Source: Ilyonectria destructans
Lineage: Eukaryota > Ascomycota > Sordariomycetes > Hypocreales > Nectriaceae
Reading direction: 5' to 3'
DNA length: 64,000 nucleotides
Assembly (NCBI GenBank): GCA_020740775.1
Contig: JAHEWK010000003.1
Coordinates: forward strand, 744,001 to 808,000
Below, piece after piece: positions 11,105 through 21,692 of the stretch (position 1 is its first letter; each line of letters begins with the position of its first letter). Both the position numbers and the translations under genes were made by a program. The notes beneath the pieces were generated by a model. It saw only the letters and a program-made list of their open reading frames with translations, was not told the origin of the DNA and did not search any database.

Positions 11105-12072
11105 GAGAGAGGGATAATATGGTCGGCTTGTACTAGATGGCCTACGCCAAGAGACGACGACGGGATTGTTGTCTTCGGCTCTGATCTTGGACGAATCACT
11201 AGATTACACTAGACCGCGAGAAAAGATATAAAAAAATGTATAAGTCTTGTAATTCACTTGAACCATATGCAGAGATGAGACATGACTTTCCTTCCAAGCG
11301 CACGCCTCATCTCAATCAGGACGGCTTTAGAGTTTCCCTTCCGCCGAGCCTCAACGGGATGGCATCATGCACGATGAATTCGGCGGGATATACACATGTA
11401 CCAGCTGTCCCGCGATATCTCGAAATCCTCCTCCCCCGACAACGAACCTAAGCGCTTGTTAATTAATATGAGACATGGACACCGTTACCAACAAGTCCCC
11501 ATGTTCACATCACTCCCCCACAGCGACTAGCTATCCACCTGATGTCTTCAACCTCCCGTCGCCCCGCACCGGCTTCTCGAACGTTCTAATTACAGGCCGG
11601 TCGCGCTTAGAAATCCAATCAACCACACCACCGGAGCGCAAGGGTTCGCTGTGGTTGGGCCTAATTCTGGCAGTCCAAAGGCGGGACCCTGTCCACTGCC
11701 GATCGGCCACTGTACCTAGCGCTTCCCCCCGCCGGTAGCAGCGGATTGCACCTCGGCGGGCCGTACAAACGTTATCAGAACACGGCTGCCGCATCGACGA
11801 ACCGTCGTTTCTTCCTTTAATTCTTCCGCCGGCACTCCTTTGTTGGATAGTGCATTTTGTCTGCTTCAGCTCCCGGCGTTGGGAATCAATAGCTTCAGCG
11901 TCCTTTGTCGCGTGCTGTTCCCCGAGCTCTCCGAAACCCGAACTCCTTACTCCTGGGCGGATGCAGTAGCTTTGTGCGACGATCCCCCTCGTTCTGACGA
12001 TAAAGACTCCTTCACCTCTCTTCCCTGACTGCAGCTTTGGGATCACGCAACAACGCCGCTGCAGCTCTCACC
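11105..12072. other. Intergenic region upstream of the CHIP-like gene
   Basis: No supported gene. A minus-strand frame at 11531-12046 translates to an Arg/Gly-rich sequence without family features and overlaps the presumed promoter of the U-box gene, so it was left out. The final 200 bases should hold the promoter and leader of the gene at 12073. Confidence 0.5.
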
Positions 12073-13021
12073 ATGTCGAAATCGTTGCAATTGAAGGAGG
12101 AGGGCAATCGGTGCTTCCAGGCCGGCGACTATGTCGGAGCCGATAGCCTCTATTCGAAGGCGTAAGTGCTCCCCCCGCCGTCTGTACCGTCCATGCCAAC
12201 TCGCATGATGATAGCTAACAGCATCAAACCACAGCATCATCGCCGACTCCAAGAACCCAGCGCTCTACACCAACCGCGCCATGGCCCGCCTCAAGCTGGG
12301 CTACTGGGACTCGGTCATCGCCGACTGCGACGCCTGCCTGGCGCTCGCCGCGGACAACATGAAGGCCAACTACTACCTGGCGCAGGCGCAGGCCGCCCTG
12401 CGCGACTTCGACGCCGCCCTCGCCAGCGCCCTGCGCGCCCACGCCCTCTGCGCCGCCACCAACGACAAGTCGCTCGCCGCCGTCACCGCCCTGGTGCTCA
12501 AGTGCAAGAAGGACCGCTGGGACGAGCGCGAGCGCCACCGCGTGCGCGAGACGCGCCAGCTGGAGACGGAGCTCCTGGGCCTGCTGGAGAGCGATAAGCA
12601 CACCGCCATGGCGGATGCCATGGACGAGATGGAGCAGAAGGAGATCGAGGAGGAGTCCGACGCCAAGGCTTCGCGCATGAAGACCATCTTCGAGCGAGCG
12701 CGGGAGGACTCCGAGCGGCGGAGGGAAGTGCCCGAGTGGGCCATCGACGACATCAGCTTCGGCATCATGGTCGACCCAGTCATGGCAAGTCCACGTTTTG
12801 ACCCCCCGAAGCCATCTGCCAGCTTGAACCAACTAACTCGGCAACAGACCAAGACGGGAAAATCCTACGAGCGAGCGTCCATCATGGAGCACCTCCGCCG
12901 CCACCCGAGCGACCCCCTCACGCGCGAACCGCTGCTCCCCTCTGAACTGCGGCCGAACCTGGGGCTGAAGCAGGCGTGCGAGGAGTTTCTCGAGGAGAAC
13001 GGATGGGCCGTGGACTGGTGA
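12073..13021 (+). CDS. CHIP/STUB1-like TPR and U-box E3 ubiquitin ligase
   Basis: Three exons, 12073-12161, 12235-12784 and 12848-13021, encode 270 residues. Residues 1 to about 105 form TPR repeats (KEEGNRCFQAGDYVGADSLYSKA, then NPALYTNRAMARLKLGYWDSVIADC), which in CHIP dock the C-terminal EEVD of Hsp70/Hsp90. A charged helical linker follows. From about residue 197 comes a U-box: PEWAIDDISFGIMVDPVM, then TKTGKSYERASI, DPLTREPL, PNLGLKQACEEFLEENGW. The family ubiquitinates misfolded chaperone clients together with E2 enzymes in the cytosol. The second intron (12785-12847) is unusual: its donor is GC (GCAAGT), the branch site is CTAAC, and its 63 nt are free of stops. Retention would insert 21 residues into the U-box. 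The family call is strong; the ligase activity is inferred. Confidence 0.9.
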
Positions 13022-13587
13022 ACAATACGCAAGCTGAGAGGAGAAAATGTTGACCGAGCGAGAGCGAGAGCGAGAGAAGTAGTGTTTCTGAGAAACATTT
13101 TGGGTTTTCGTATTGGGAGTTTAAAGGCGGCAAATGAATGCATGGCACGGCGGTCGTAACAGGGGCTTGCTTTTGCCTTCCCTGCATGGCGCGGCGTTTG
13201 GACTACGGATGATTTGCTTGATTTTGACCGCGGAGATAGACATCAGATCAAAACATGACTGGTGGTCCCGAAAAGACACGGCCGTTTCAGTACTCTGATA
13301 TCAATATATGTGACGAGGTAAAACTAATCTTGATTCATGTCGCGTTGCTACCCCCATCTTACACGCCAGATTCTCCCGTTCCGCGGCACCTCGTTATACA
13401 CATACACCACCGCTCAATCATGGGCGTGTGCTCCTCACCAAAGAGTCTATGTCGTAGGTAGGGCCGTGACAGTATACAATCGTCAAAACCATTGCCCCTT
13501 TCCAATGAAGAAAAAAATCCACCAAAACGCCTGCAACACCATACAGATGCATGTTTTTCCCGTATATACTGCGCTCCGAGTCTCACT
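13022..13587. other. Intergenic, convergent 3' regions
   Basis: This is the space between two convergent genes. A short GAGCGAGAGCGAGAGC purine repeat sits at about 13056-13076. Nothing else was recognised. Confidence 0.5.
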
Positions 13588-15513
13588 TTAGAGAAACGCC
13601 GATCCGGCGGGGCCACCTCTACCGGGGGGATCTCTGCCCGGGGGATGGCTATCTCTACGGGGGCCACGATGGCCGTGGCTGACGATGGGTCCGTCGATTT
13701 CGTCCTCTTTGACCAATCCTATCTGCTCCTCCTCGGTTGGCTCCTCGATGCGCGAAGAGGGTGGTCGTCGGAAGACATTGTGGAAAGAGAATTGGCGCCT
13801 GGTCCCATGCGGCGGAGGCGTCGGAGCGAGGCTCTGGCCGCTGCCGGCGGATACGCCGCGGTACTCGGTGTCTTCGCGATCAAAGAAATGAGGTCGGGTA
13901 GGGCCGTAGTAGGCGTCAGATTCGTCATCGGGCTTTTGCTGAGGGGCCGTAATCTCCGTCAGGGGCACGGGGTGCATGGGGCTGTGGCGCGCCTTGTTTT
14001 CGGGGATTTCGTCATATGGAAGAAGGGAGGATGTGTTGGTGTGACCTCTAGCCCGACCTCGGATCGTACCCGCAATACTCGAGAAGATGGTGCTTCGGTC
14101 GTTGTCCTCGTAGTCGCCTTCGTCGTCTGTTGGGAAGTGCGACATTCCCAGAGGCGGATGAGCCTGCGGAGTGCGTGGTGGAACGTAACGGGGAGATGGA
14201 GGCGGCGGAGATCCTGGCATTCCGGAGCGCGTGCTCCCGGTTCTCATTGTCATGGTCCTTCTTCGTCTTAGGCCGTCGAATTCCCACTGGGGTTGCCCAT
14301 CCTCGCTGATTGGATCCATGGCTTCCATTGCCATCTTCTCTTCGTGCATCCGCTTCAACTCCTCGGCCTGCATCCTCAATCGTCTCTGGGAGATCTGGCG
14401 CATAATGGCAGCGGTTCCGCGGATAGCATCGGCCTTCGGTTCCGACTCTGGCTGTTCTTGTTCGGCAATGGTCTGGATCTGGTCAAGGTCGCCGCTAAAG
14501 ACTGCGGCATCCGGGACGTCTTTTGCTGATTTTGAGAGCTGTAATAGCACTACCCCTGAACAAATAGTTAAGAAACCCAGGACGACTGTGACAATGGACG
14601 AAACCGTTCCCTTGAAGCCCTGGAATAAAATGGCAGATGTGATGATGGTGGTGCTGGTGAAGTAGACATAGTAGGTGGGAGTCACGAGGGCGGCATTGAA
14701 GATGTTGAGAGCTTTCTACACTTGGGTTAGCAATTGCGCCTCACAAGAGCTGTGGGATCCTACATTGAGGAAGATGATCTCGGTCAGCAGTGTCCCAATG
14801 ACAAACACGAACAGTACCCAGAAGAACCACTCCTTGTACTGGGGCTTCCCGTTAATCCAGGCGATGATGGCAGCACCAATGCCCTGAGTCGAGACGACAC
14901 TCAAGCCGCCAACCCAACTGCAGATGGAGATGTAGACGAGCATGTTCTTGTTACCCCATCGAGGGCCGGCGTACCAAGCAGTGGCGGCGGAGCCGACAAG
15001 AATCACACCGGCATAGGAGAGGAAGCCCGGAGCAATGACGTATTTCTGCATCTCTTGGATATCGGAGACTGACGAGGTATGCGGCGCATTCATGACGATG
15101 ACGACGGATCCGACAACACATAGGAAGCAGGCGACCTTGCCGACCATGCTCAGACGCTCCTTGAGGAAGATTGCCGACAGGACGGTGGTGATAACAACGG
15201 ACAGGGCGCCGAGAGGAGTGACGAGGATAGCATCTGTAAAGGCGTAGGCGACAAAGTTGCAGATCTCGCCGATAATCATGAGAGTCATGCCACCCCACCA
15301 GTAGCCATTTTTGAGGTAGCCGTAGCCCTCGCCGGCGATCTCATTGTACTTTTCGTTGGCGCGTAGGAGTCCGAACTTTTTGAGGACGAAGGAGACGCCG
15401 ATAAACAGACCGGAGCCTACGGCCAGACCAATTCCGACGGCTTTGTACCAGGAGGGCCGGTCGTCCGTGGTGCCCGTAGAGACGCCGTTCCTCTCGAAGA
15501 GTTCGAGATCCAT
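13588..15513 (-). CDS. NIPA-like (DUF803) Mg2+ transporter with long cytosolic tail
   Basis: Two exons, 15513-14764 and 14715-13588, with a 48-nt intron (branch GCTAAC), encode 625 residues. The first 320 residues contain a run of hydrophobic helices with family motifs: GLAVGSGLFIGVSFVLKKFGL, YLKNGYWWGGMTLMIIGEI, AYAFTDAILVTPLGALSVV and FLKERLSMVGKVACFLCVVGS. These identify the NIPA/DUF803 family of magnesium (and other divalent cation) transporters in plasma or endosomal membranes. The last 250 or so residues are hydrophilic and probably disordered: an Arg/Met/Glu-rich segment (about 350-385), a Ser/Pro-rich segment, and a Gly/Pro/Arg/His-rich end. Such tails are common in fungal members and absent from the short animal ones. 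The start ATG at 15513 is followed directly by the conserved N-terminal region. Ion specificity is inferred from family. Confidence 0.88.
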
Positions 15514-17822
15514 GGTGAGGGCGAGACAGAGAGAGGCGGAGGAGTCGGAGGAGGAGAGGAGGGGGAGGAGGATTCGAGTCGGGATTCCCGTTTACGACGG
15601 CATGTGGGTGGACGACGGATTCGAGGACGGGTGCGGATACGGATTCGGTGACGGCGACGGATTTAGCTAGCGATGTGCACACTGCAGGGCAATGCAAGAC
15701 AGAAATGGCAATATGAATAGGTCTAAGAAGCGAGGAGAGCAGAACCAAGGTTGGACGGGGGAGCAGAAGGGAGGAGACGAGAGATGTTGAGAGTTGAGGA
15801 GCGAGGACCAGGCCGTGTTGGCCAGGCCTGTGATGGTTAGATGGGCCTTTTCGCTTTCTGCCTTGTTTCCAGGATGGCTATGGCTGCTCGCTGCGACGAG
15901 ATGCACTAGCCCGCTAACCCACTAACCCACTGGCCCACCGAGAATAGGCGCCCCCCTTCCCCTCTCCTTCGCTCCCCACTAACCCGCCCGCGGTCTGTTC
16001 CAGTGGTTCCAGTGAGACACCCTGAGACCAGGGGACGCAGACAAGCTCTGAACCAGCCCGCTGGGGCGCCGTGTGGGCGGAGACTCTCCTCTGAGAGTTC
16101 TTGGGAGAGGGACAGCTCCCGGTGTGCGGCTGCGTCCCGACCACCGAGGCGGTGCAGCGCAGAGCCAATTGCGTGCGCATCTTGCAGTGAGAGCGGCATT
16201 CACGGACTTTGACAAGGGGGGCCATGGAGTGCCCGAACCTTACTAAATTTACGTCGTAGATTCGCCCAGCCCAATGCTTCCCTGTTTTCCAGGTTTTTTG
16301 TTTTTTTCCTTGCGTGTTCGGAGCTTCGGTGCTTTGTTTAATCTCCAGCGCTGGTCTTTGGCCGGGAAACCAATTCCCAACTCCATCTCTCAGTCTGCCA
16401 GAAACCCATTCGCTCGTCCAGCGTAGAGTGCACCGAGGACAACGGCGGGGACCTGCCACACTCGGCAAGCCTCCGCTCCGTGCCCCAGGTTGACATTTGC
16501 CATGGCGTGCGTGCGTGTTGGGTGGGTTGTCTGTTGGGTGTGTGCTGCGTGTCGTGTCGTGTCCTGTCGTGGTCTCTTTTAGCCGTCGCCCGTAGCCGTA
16601 CAAAGGCAGTGCGTACGTCTGTCCTGCCACCTCCACCTCCAAGCCACGGCCCAGTTGCGTACCATCATCGCCCCGAACGGAGTCTGTGTTACTTCACATG
16701 GGATCCTGTCTCTGGGGCATGCGCGATGCTCCCCTACAAAACGCATCAAACTCGACCTCTGGCGCCGTCGGCCCATTGCCACGCGCTGGCCCATCGCCGC
16801 CCCCTTTGTCTCAGAGTGGCAGACCCAAACGCCGTCCTGCTGCGGCCCAGCGTAGCCATTACGCACGCCCGAGCAGCGCGAGCGAAGCACCTGCATGCGA
16901 TGGCCAGCATGAGCTGAATCCCAGCTCGATGGTGGTGGCTTGATCCGGCCAAGATGGGGCGCAACCGAACGACACCATCGACGTGGGGGCTTTTCCCGCT
17001 TCTCCATCTGGATTCTGGACCCTGCCCTGCCACCCATCTCTGTCACATTTTCAGCTCTTCTCCATAGCTGCAAGTCCCATCTACCTCCGTACTCGTACTC
17101 TTACTCTACCATACCCACTACAGACCTGGGTTGACGTCCTGGGTCGCTGGCAGGATGAGGTGAGATAATGACGACTGACCTTCGTAACTGCAGCCCGTAG
17201 CCTCGCCAACCTCCTCCCCCCGCTCTGACCTGTTCCATGTCTTCCGTTTCGATCATGATCGAAACCACTCTCCACCCCCGCAACTGTGTGAATCACACTC
17301 GCGAGCAGACAGACATGGTCGTGGTGGATGAAACTTCTGCCCCAATTGGCCCGAACTGCTATTCTCGTCTCGGAGGCTTGTCTGCATCCGGCTCGCAAGG
17401 TCTCGCCACCCACAGCCCACACGCCTGCTGTTTCAAGCCGCCAGTCTTTGCAGCCAGTTCTTCTTCGTGGCGGGCGAGTTGCTGGAGAGAGCCTGGCTGG
17501 TGTGGGCGCTTCCCTCCTGGTCTTCACCCAGGTGTCTTGCATTTGCTCTGACGTTTTGTGTGGTCTGTGGCAACCCTGACACATAACCGATCTCAAGACG
17601 TTTCTGGATCCTTGATAGTATCGTCGCATTCCATGTCCAAATTTACATACACAAGAAATTTCAATTCGCTAGTTTCTATCCCAACTGAGTCGTGTCGTCC
17701 ATATCCATATATGCTCCGGGGGGTATCTCAGTCTTCGTGTCATGTGTCGTGCTATACTGTGATCGTCGCCATATCTACCGCCTCCCGTCTCTGGCATCCA
17801 TGCCTGCGTCTCGCCCATGCAG
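15514..17822. other. Long intergenic region without supported genes
   Basis: These 2.3 kb contain the NIPA-like promoter, with a purine-rich (plus strand) stretch at 15530-15575. Open frames here (minus 15914-16642, minus 16579-17073, plus 16480-16917) are rich in Arg, Ser, Gly and Trp, differ between overlapping frames only by chance, and show no domain. Nothing else was recognised. Confidence 0.45.
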
Positions 17823-18822
17823 CTAATTCGCAACTACATCGTCCAGCCACCGCCGCACCCTGTCCTCTAGTTTGCCCGGCGGCTTCGCGTCAATCCGCTT
17901 GACCAGAGCCGCTTTCAACCTCGTCTCTACTCCGGGCGGTGCGCGCACCGGGACGCTCCTCTTTTCCTTCCCCATAATGTTGACTTTTTCTTGAAGGGCT
18001 CGTAGCGTTTCCTCACCCTTTTTCGACTCGGCTATCAGCCGCTCTATATTGATCCACCGCCAAAGTAAACTATCCTTCTCTTGGTTGCTCAAGTCGTTAT
18101 AATGACGGACATCTTGAGGTGAGCTGCGCAGGCGAGAGCAGACAATGCCGAGATGTTGGGCCGTCGCGTTGAGTGTGAATCGCCTCCCGACGTCCGCAAT
18201 GGCCGTCGCAAGGTCCCATGCCCCCGGAGCCTTGTAGTCTATCTGGCGCATGACTTGGTCGGGCGTGAGAGGGAGTTGAGGTTCACGCTTCTCCGCCAAC
18301 AACCTAGGAGGGACGACGGGTGTGCTGCCTGGGCTCGGCCCTGATGGAGAGTCCACACACACACGTTTCCTGGGCAGACCTTGGGGTTGAAGTTGAGATT
18401 GAAGTTGAGGTTGAAATTGCGGTTGAGGTTGAATTTGGGGTTGAGTTTCGACCCTCGGGACAGGGCGTGGCATCTCATCCCTCAACTGGCTATGGCTCCT
18501 CTTCCTTGTGGCCGGATGAAGCGCGACAACTGGTACTTGCGCAGGCGCGCCATCGGGCTCATCCTCATACTCAGAGCCCTCCTCTAGAGAGTCATATTCT
18601 GAATCGTACTGTGACCATGTCAGCAACTGCGCACCTTTACGGCCTGCGGAGATAAGGCGGTCGGGCTCATACGTCGTCGGACCCTTCGGTCTCATCTGAT
18701 TTCTGCTGGCTCTTCACCAAGGCCAGGACCTTCGCAAGGGCGGCGATCTCCATCTTCTCGTCATTCTCGATGATGTCCTGGATGACGATGTTCTGGATGA
18801 ATTGCGGTCCTATTTGCTCCAT
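17823..18822 (-). CDS. Unknown protein with Gln/Pro repeat and conserved-looking C-terminus
   Basis: Two exons, 18822-18673 and 18608-17823 (intron 64 nt, donor GTATGA, branch GCTGAC), encode 311 residues. The start MEQIGPQFIQN was chosen because the frame upstream of it has poor coding character. Residues 1-50 are helical and acidic, about 51-70 very acidic, and a Gln/Pro/Leu/Phe repeat (ETQPQIQPQPQFQPQLQSQ) lies near residue 120. The C-terminal half is a well-composed domain of about 150 residues (LTPDQVMRQIDYKAPGAWDL, then SNQEKDSLLWRWINIERLI, ending RVRRWLDDVV). No signal peptide or membrane segment is seen. I cannot assign a family; the composition suggests a nuclear or cytosolic protein. 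The gene is probably real; splice sites and start are moderately sure. Confidence 0.65.
18385..18444. repeat. Degenerate hexamer repeat inside coding sequence
   Basis: Ten successive hexamers of the GGTTGA/AGTTGA type lie on the plus strand. Read on the minus strand they encode the alternating Gln-Pro/Gln-Phe/Gln-Leu tract of the gene at 17823-18822. Confidence 0.85.
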
Positions 18823-20209
18823 GCTGGCGCCGCGGGTGGTCGTGAGATGTCGTGGTGAGGATTCGCAGGCGGTGGTCGGATTACGACCTCGTTCGGCTGG
18901 TGGTCGCACGCTGGCTGCTGGGGCGGCCAGATTTTCCCCCCAACGCCGAGGGCCCAGGCCTCGCAGGACTCGGCGACTCGACTCGCCAAGTGGCAAGTGG
19001 GGGCGGCAAATCGCCCACCGCGGAACGCCTTATCCACCTACTTATTCTCTCTGGCGCCGGAACGGAATTAGGAATGTTGGGTCTTTTGTCGCTTTGCCCG
19101 TATTACCCTCTTTAATAATTTTTCCGGTGCATCTGACTTTACCCAGAAGTGTTCTTATCGTACCTATCTAGCATGAATTGAGGATAAGTACGAAGTACGG
19201 ACAAGAATTGCCGTCCGTAGAGCCGGAAAAGCGACTTTCACCAAGTCCGTCCTAAGCGTAGGGCCTGTGCGTCAAACCCCTACAGAATACTACCATTAAT
19301 ACATATCTTTCAATGAGGGTATGTAGGTATACGTCTTGTGTGCTTAAATGTACCTACCTACCTACCTAGGTAGTTTGAATGCCGAATTTTGTCCTGATGT
19401 TATTTGTAGTCAGTTTGAGTACGTACGTTAATTGTATGGACAAATAATTTCTGTCCAAAGAGCAACATTCATTAGGGTGACGTTACTTGACCATGACTAG
19501 TTATCCGTCGTTTTACAGATGCAGCCGAGTCAAACCGAGCGTTGCGCCGGAAAATAAGCTAAACACTCTTAACATGGGCAACCCTGGCACAGCTTTAAGC
19601 TTGTTGACGACAGGAAGCTTCGAAATGGCGCAGAACAACCACGCCAAACGCGCAAGTGAGTCGCTGAAGACTTTGCACAGACATTCTCTCCGATCCTCGC
19701 GCCTCGGTTAGTTCATGAGACGGAAGCCCGTGGATTTTGCCGCCCGTGAATGGCCTAGTTGCAGGAGCGGCCCCCATGTATTAAGATTTAAGGGCAGTCT
19801 TGGCGGCCGGGGCCACGATCCTAGATGCCGCACTCTTGTCTGTAATCGGCCCAGTCGGTCGTCTCACCAGCCCTACGATGCCCAATACTCGACGGCTTTG
19901 CTGATTCTCAGCTGGAATTCCCACTCGCACGTCTATGCGGCCAGGGGCAAGTGTTGCATCGCCGGGTAGCTCTGGCAGCATCCGGCTCTCGCCAGTGCGG
20001 TCATCTACAATCAAAATGAGATCCTTCTGGCCCCATAAACATCGACGCCCCTGCCTCGCGATAATTGCCAAGCTCTTTGCTCTACATTTTGTCATTCCCT
20101 TGCTTCTTCTCTTCCTCTGCCTCCATTTATTCAGCCATTCATTCATTTTTACTACCAGTTTCTTGTATTAGCGCAGGCGCCCTCTTTCTCTTCCATCCAT
20201 CCAGTCACA
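18823..20209. other. Intergenic region with CCTACCTAGGTA motif
   Basis: No supported gene. A run of TACC repeats ending in CCTAGGTAG lies at 19351-19373, the longest example of a motif seen elsewhere in the window. The 100 bases before 20210 are pyrimidine-rich, as expected for the leader of the CFEM-like gene. A short frame starting at the ATG at 20023 encodes a basic, then hydrophobic, peptide but ends before 20210 and cannot be joined with normal splice sites. Confidence 0.5.
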
Positions 20210-21219
20210 ATGGCGAATGCGAACGCGAAGGAGCTGATCGCCTCGATCCCTGAGTGCGTAAGTGGCTGCTTTCAAAATGGAGTCGCTGCAACGGGCTGCG
20301 ATACGGATGACTACGACTGCTACTGTTACGCGGACAACCACCAAACTATTGTCGATACCATGTCGGTGTGTTTGGACAACAGGGAGCGAAAGTTGGACGT
20401 GAAGTGCACCGACGATGAGATGTTCCGTAAGTCCACTCCCGCTCCCCGCTCCAATGACTACAGCTCACAAAATATGTTATAGAGATGGAAAATAGGTACT
20501 GGATGGTCTGCGAGCAGTATTGGGAGCCCACTGGCACTGCCACCGAGCCAGCATCAGCTACAATGACATCAATCACGTCCAAGTCCACCTCGACCAAGGC
20601 CACCTCGACCTCGTCACATCTCACTATCATCACCTCCACCAGTTCCTCCAGGCCATCGTCAGTCGACCCAGAGTCATCAAGAAGCACCGATACTTCGTCG
20701 GATATCAAAACCGAAAACAACGCCGGCGGGCCATCTACTGGAGCTAAGGCCGGAATTTCCATCGGCGTCAGCCTCGCTGGGATCCTGCTCGCCATCTTAA
20801 TATTTCTATGGATTCGAGAACGAAGGAAGCGCCGTCGATTAGAGGATAAGTTGGTAGAGGCCAATGAGGCCTCCGTGGTGAGGGGCATGGGCTACATGAA
20901 TGAGAAGGGGGATATTTATGAGATGGAGGGCGACCGGCCCTACATTGAGGAGTTGCGAGGGGATATGAGAACACCCGAACTGAATGGGATATCACGCATC
21001 AGCCCGATCAAGCAAGGACCCGGCTCACCGAAGAGTTTCTCAACCGCCACGCGCGTGTCATCCGAGCCATCTTCACCACAGTTTTCAAGACCTCCTCCAG
21101 CAGTCTTAAGACCGGACAGAGATGCTAGGGTTTTGAGTACAGAGTTGGATTCGACGGGCCGCCCACTTCGAGTTTCAAGTGAGGACGGGGCAGAATCTCC
21201 GCGAAGGGGGTCTGTATGA
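20210..21219 (+). CDS. CFEM-like single-pass membrane protein
   Basis: Two exons, 20210-20426 and 20483-21219 (56-nt intron), encode 317 residues. The N-terminal 85 residues carry eight cysteines (16, 20, 30, 37, 39, 54, 66, 82), opening with PECVSGC and containing DCYCY, which resembles the eight-cysteine CFEM domain of fungal surface proteins, although the spacing after CxC is looser than the canonical pattern. A Ser/Thr-rich stalk (about 88-150), a membrane helix (about 162-183, AGISIGVSLAGILLAILIF) and a basic stop-transfer RERRKRRR follow, then a 130-residue Pro/Ser-rich cytosolic tail. CFEM proteins bind haem or act as surface receptors and effectors. Oddly, no cleavable signal peptide precedes the cysteines (it starts MANANAKELIASIPEC). 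Either export is signal-anchor driven or an upstream exon was missed. The function is unknown. Confidence 0.8.
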
Positions 21220-21692
21220 TTATTATCTTTTATCAAGGATGGATATGGGTAAAACATGGGAGTTCAGGATCTTGGGTATACCTTGGCTACGGCAAGACTT
21301 CGCTTCATTCATGATGCTCTGCATCAATTGCGGACTGTACAAAATTATATAGTATGCATGCAATAGCAAGCACAGAGACGGAAAGAGTAACGGGACCATA
21401 TTTAAATGACATATTCACGCTAATGACACCAACTCAGGAAACAACCTTACTTGAGTGTCATGTTAATTGGGCTCTAGTCGAGCGGCAGCGGGATTGAGAT
21501 ATTTGCAGACTCCGACACATAGTGCATTGACACTGTGTGGACACTGTCCTCCCGCTGTCCGGGTGGCAGCCAAGCCAACCATTCACAGCCGGGAAATTCC
21601 CAAGATTCTCCGAAAGAGCTTCAACCCGAACAACTCTCGCGCGCCGCTGTGATCCATTGGGAGCTGGCCCGGTCCAGCATCGCCTCCCGACC
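21220..21692. other. Intergenic region upstream of DHODH
   Basis: AT-rich 3' region of the CFEM-like gene followed by the promoter and leader of dihydroorotate dehydrogenase. The DHODH frame runs upstream to a GTG at 21537, but the first ATG is at 21693. No other feature was seen. Confidence 0.5.

Noticed and set aside
15914..16642. Minus-strand frame of 242 codons
   Set aside because: Its composition changes with no protein-like periodicity, and competing frames overlap it on both strands.
21537..21692. N-terminal extension of dihydroorotate dehydrogenase from a GTG codon
   Set aside because: There is no ATG before 21693, and the sequence from 21693 already forms a normal mitochondrial presequence.
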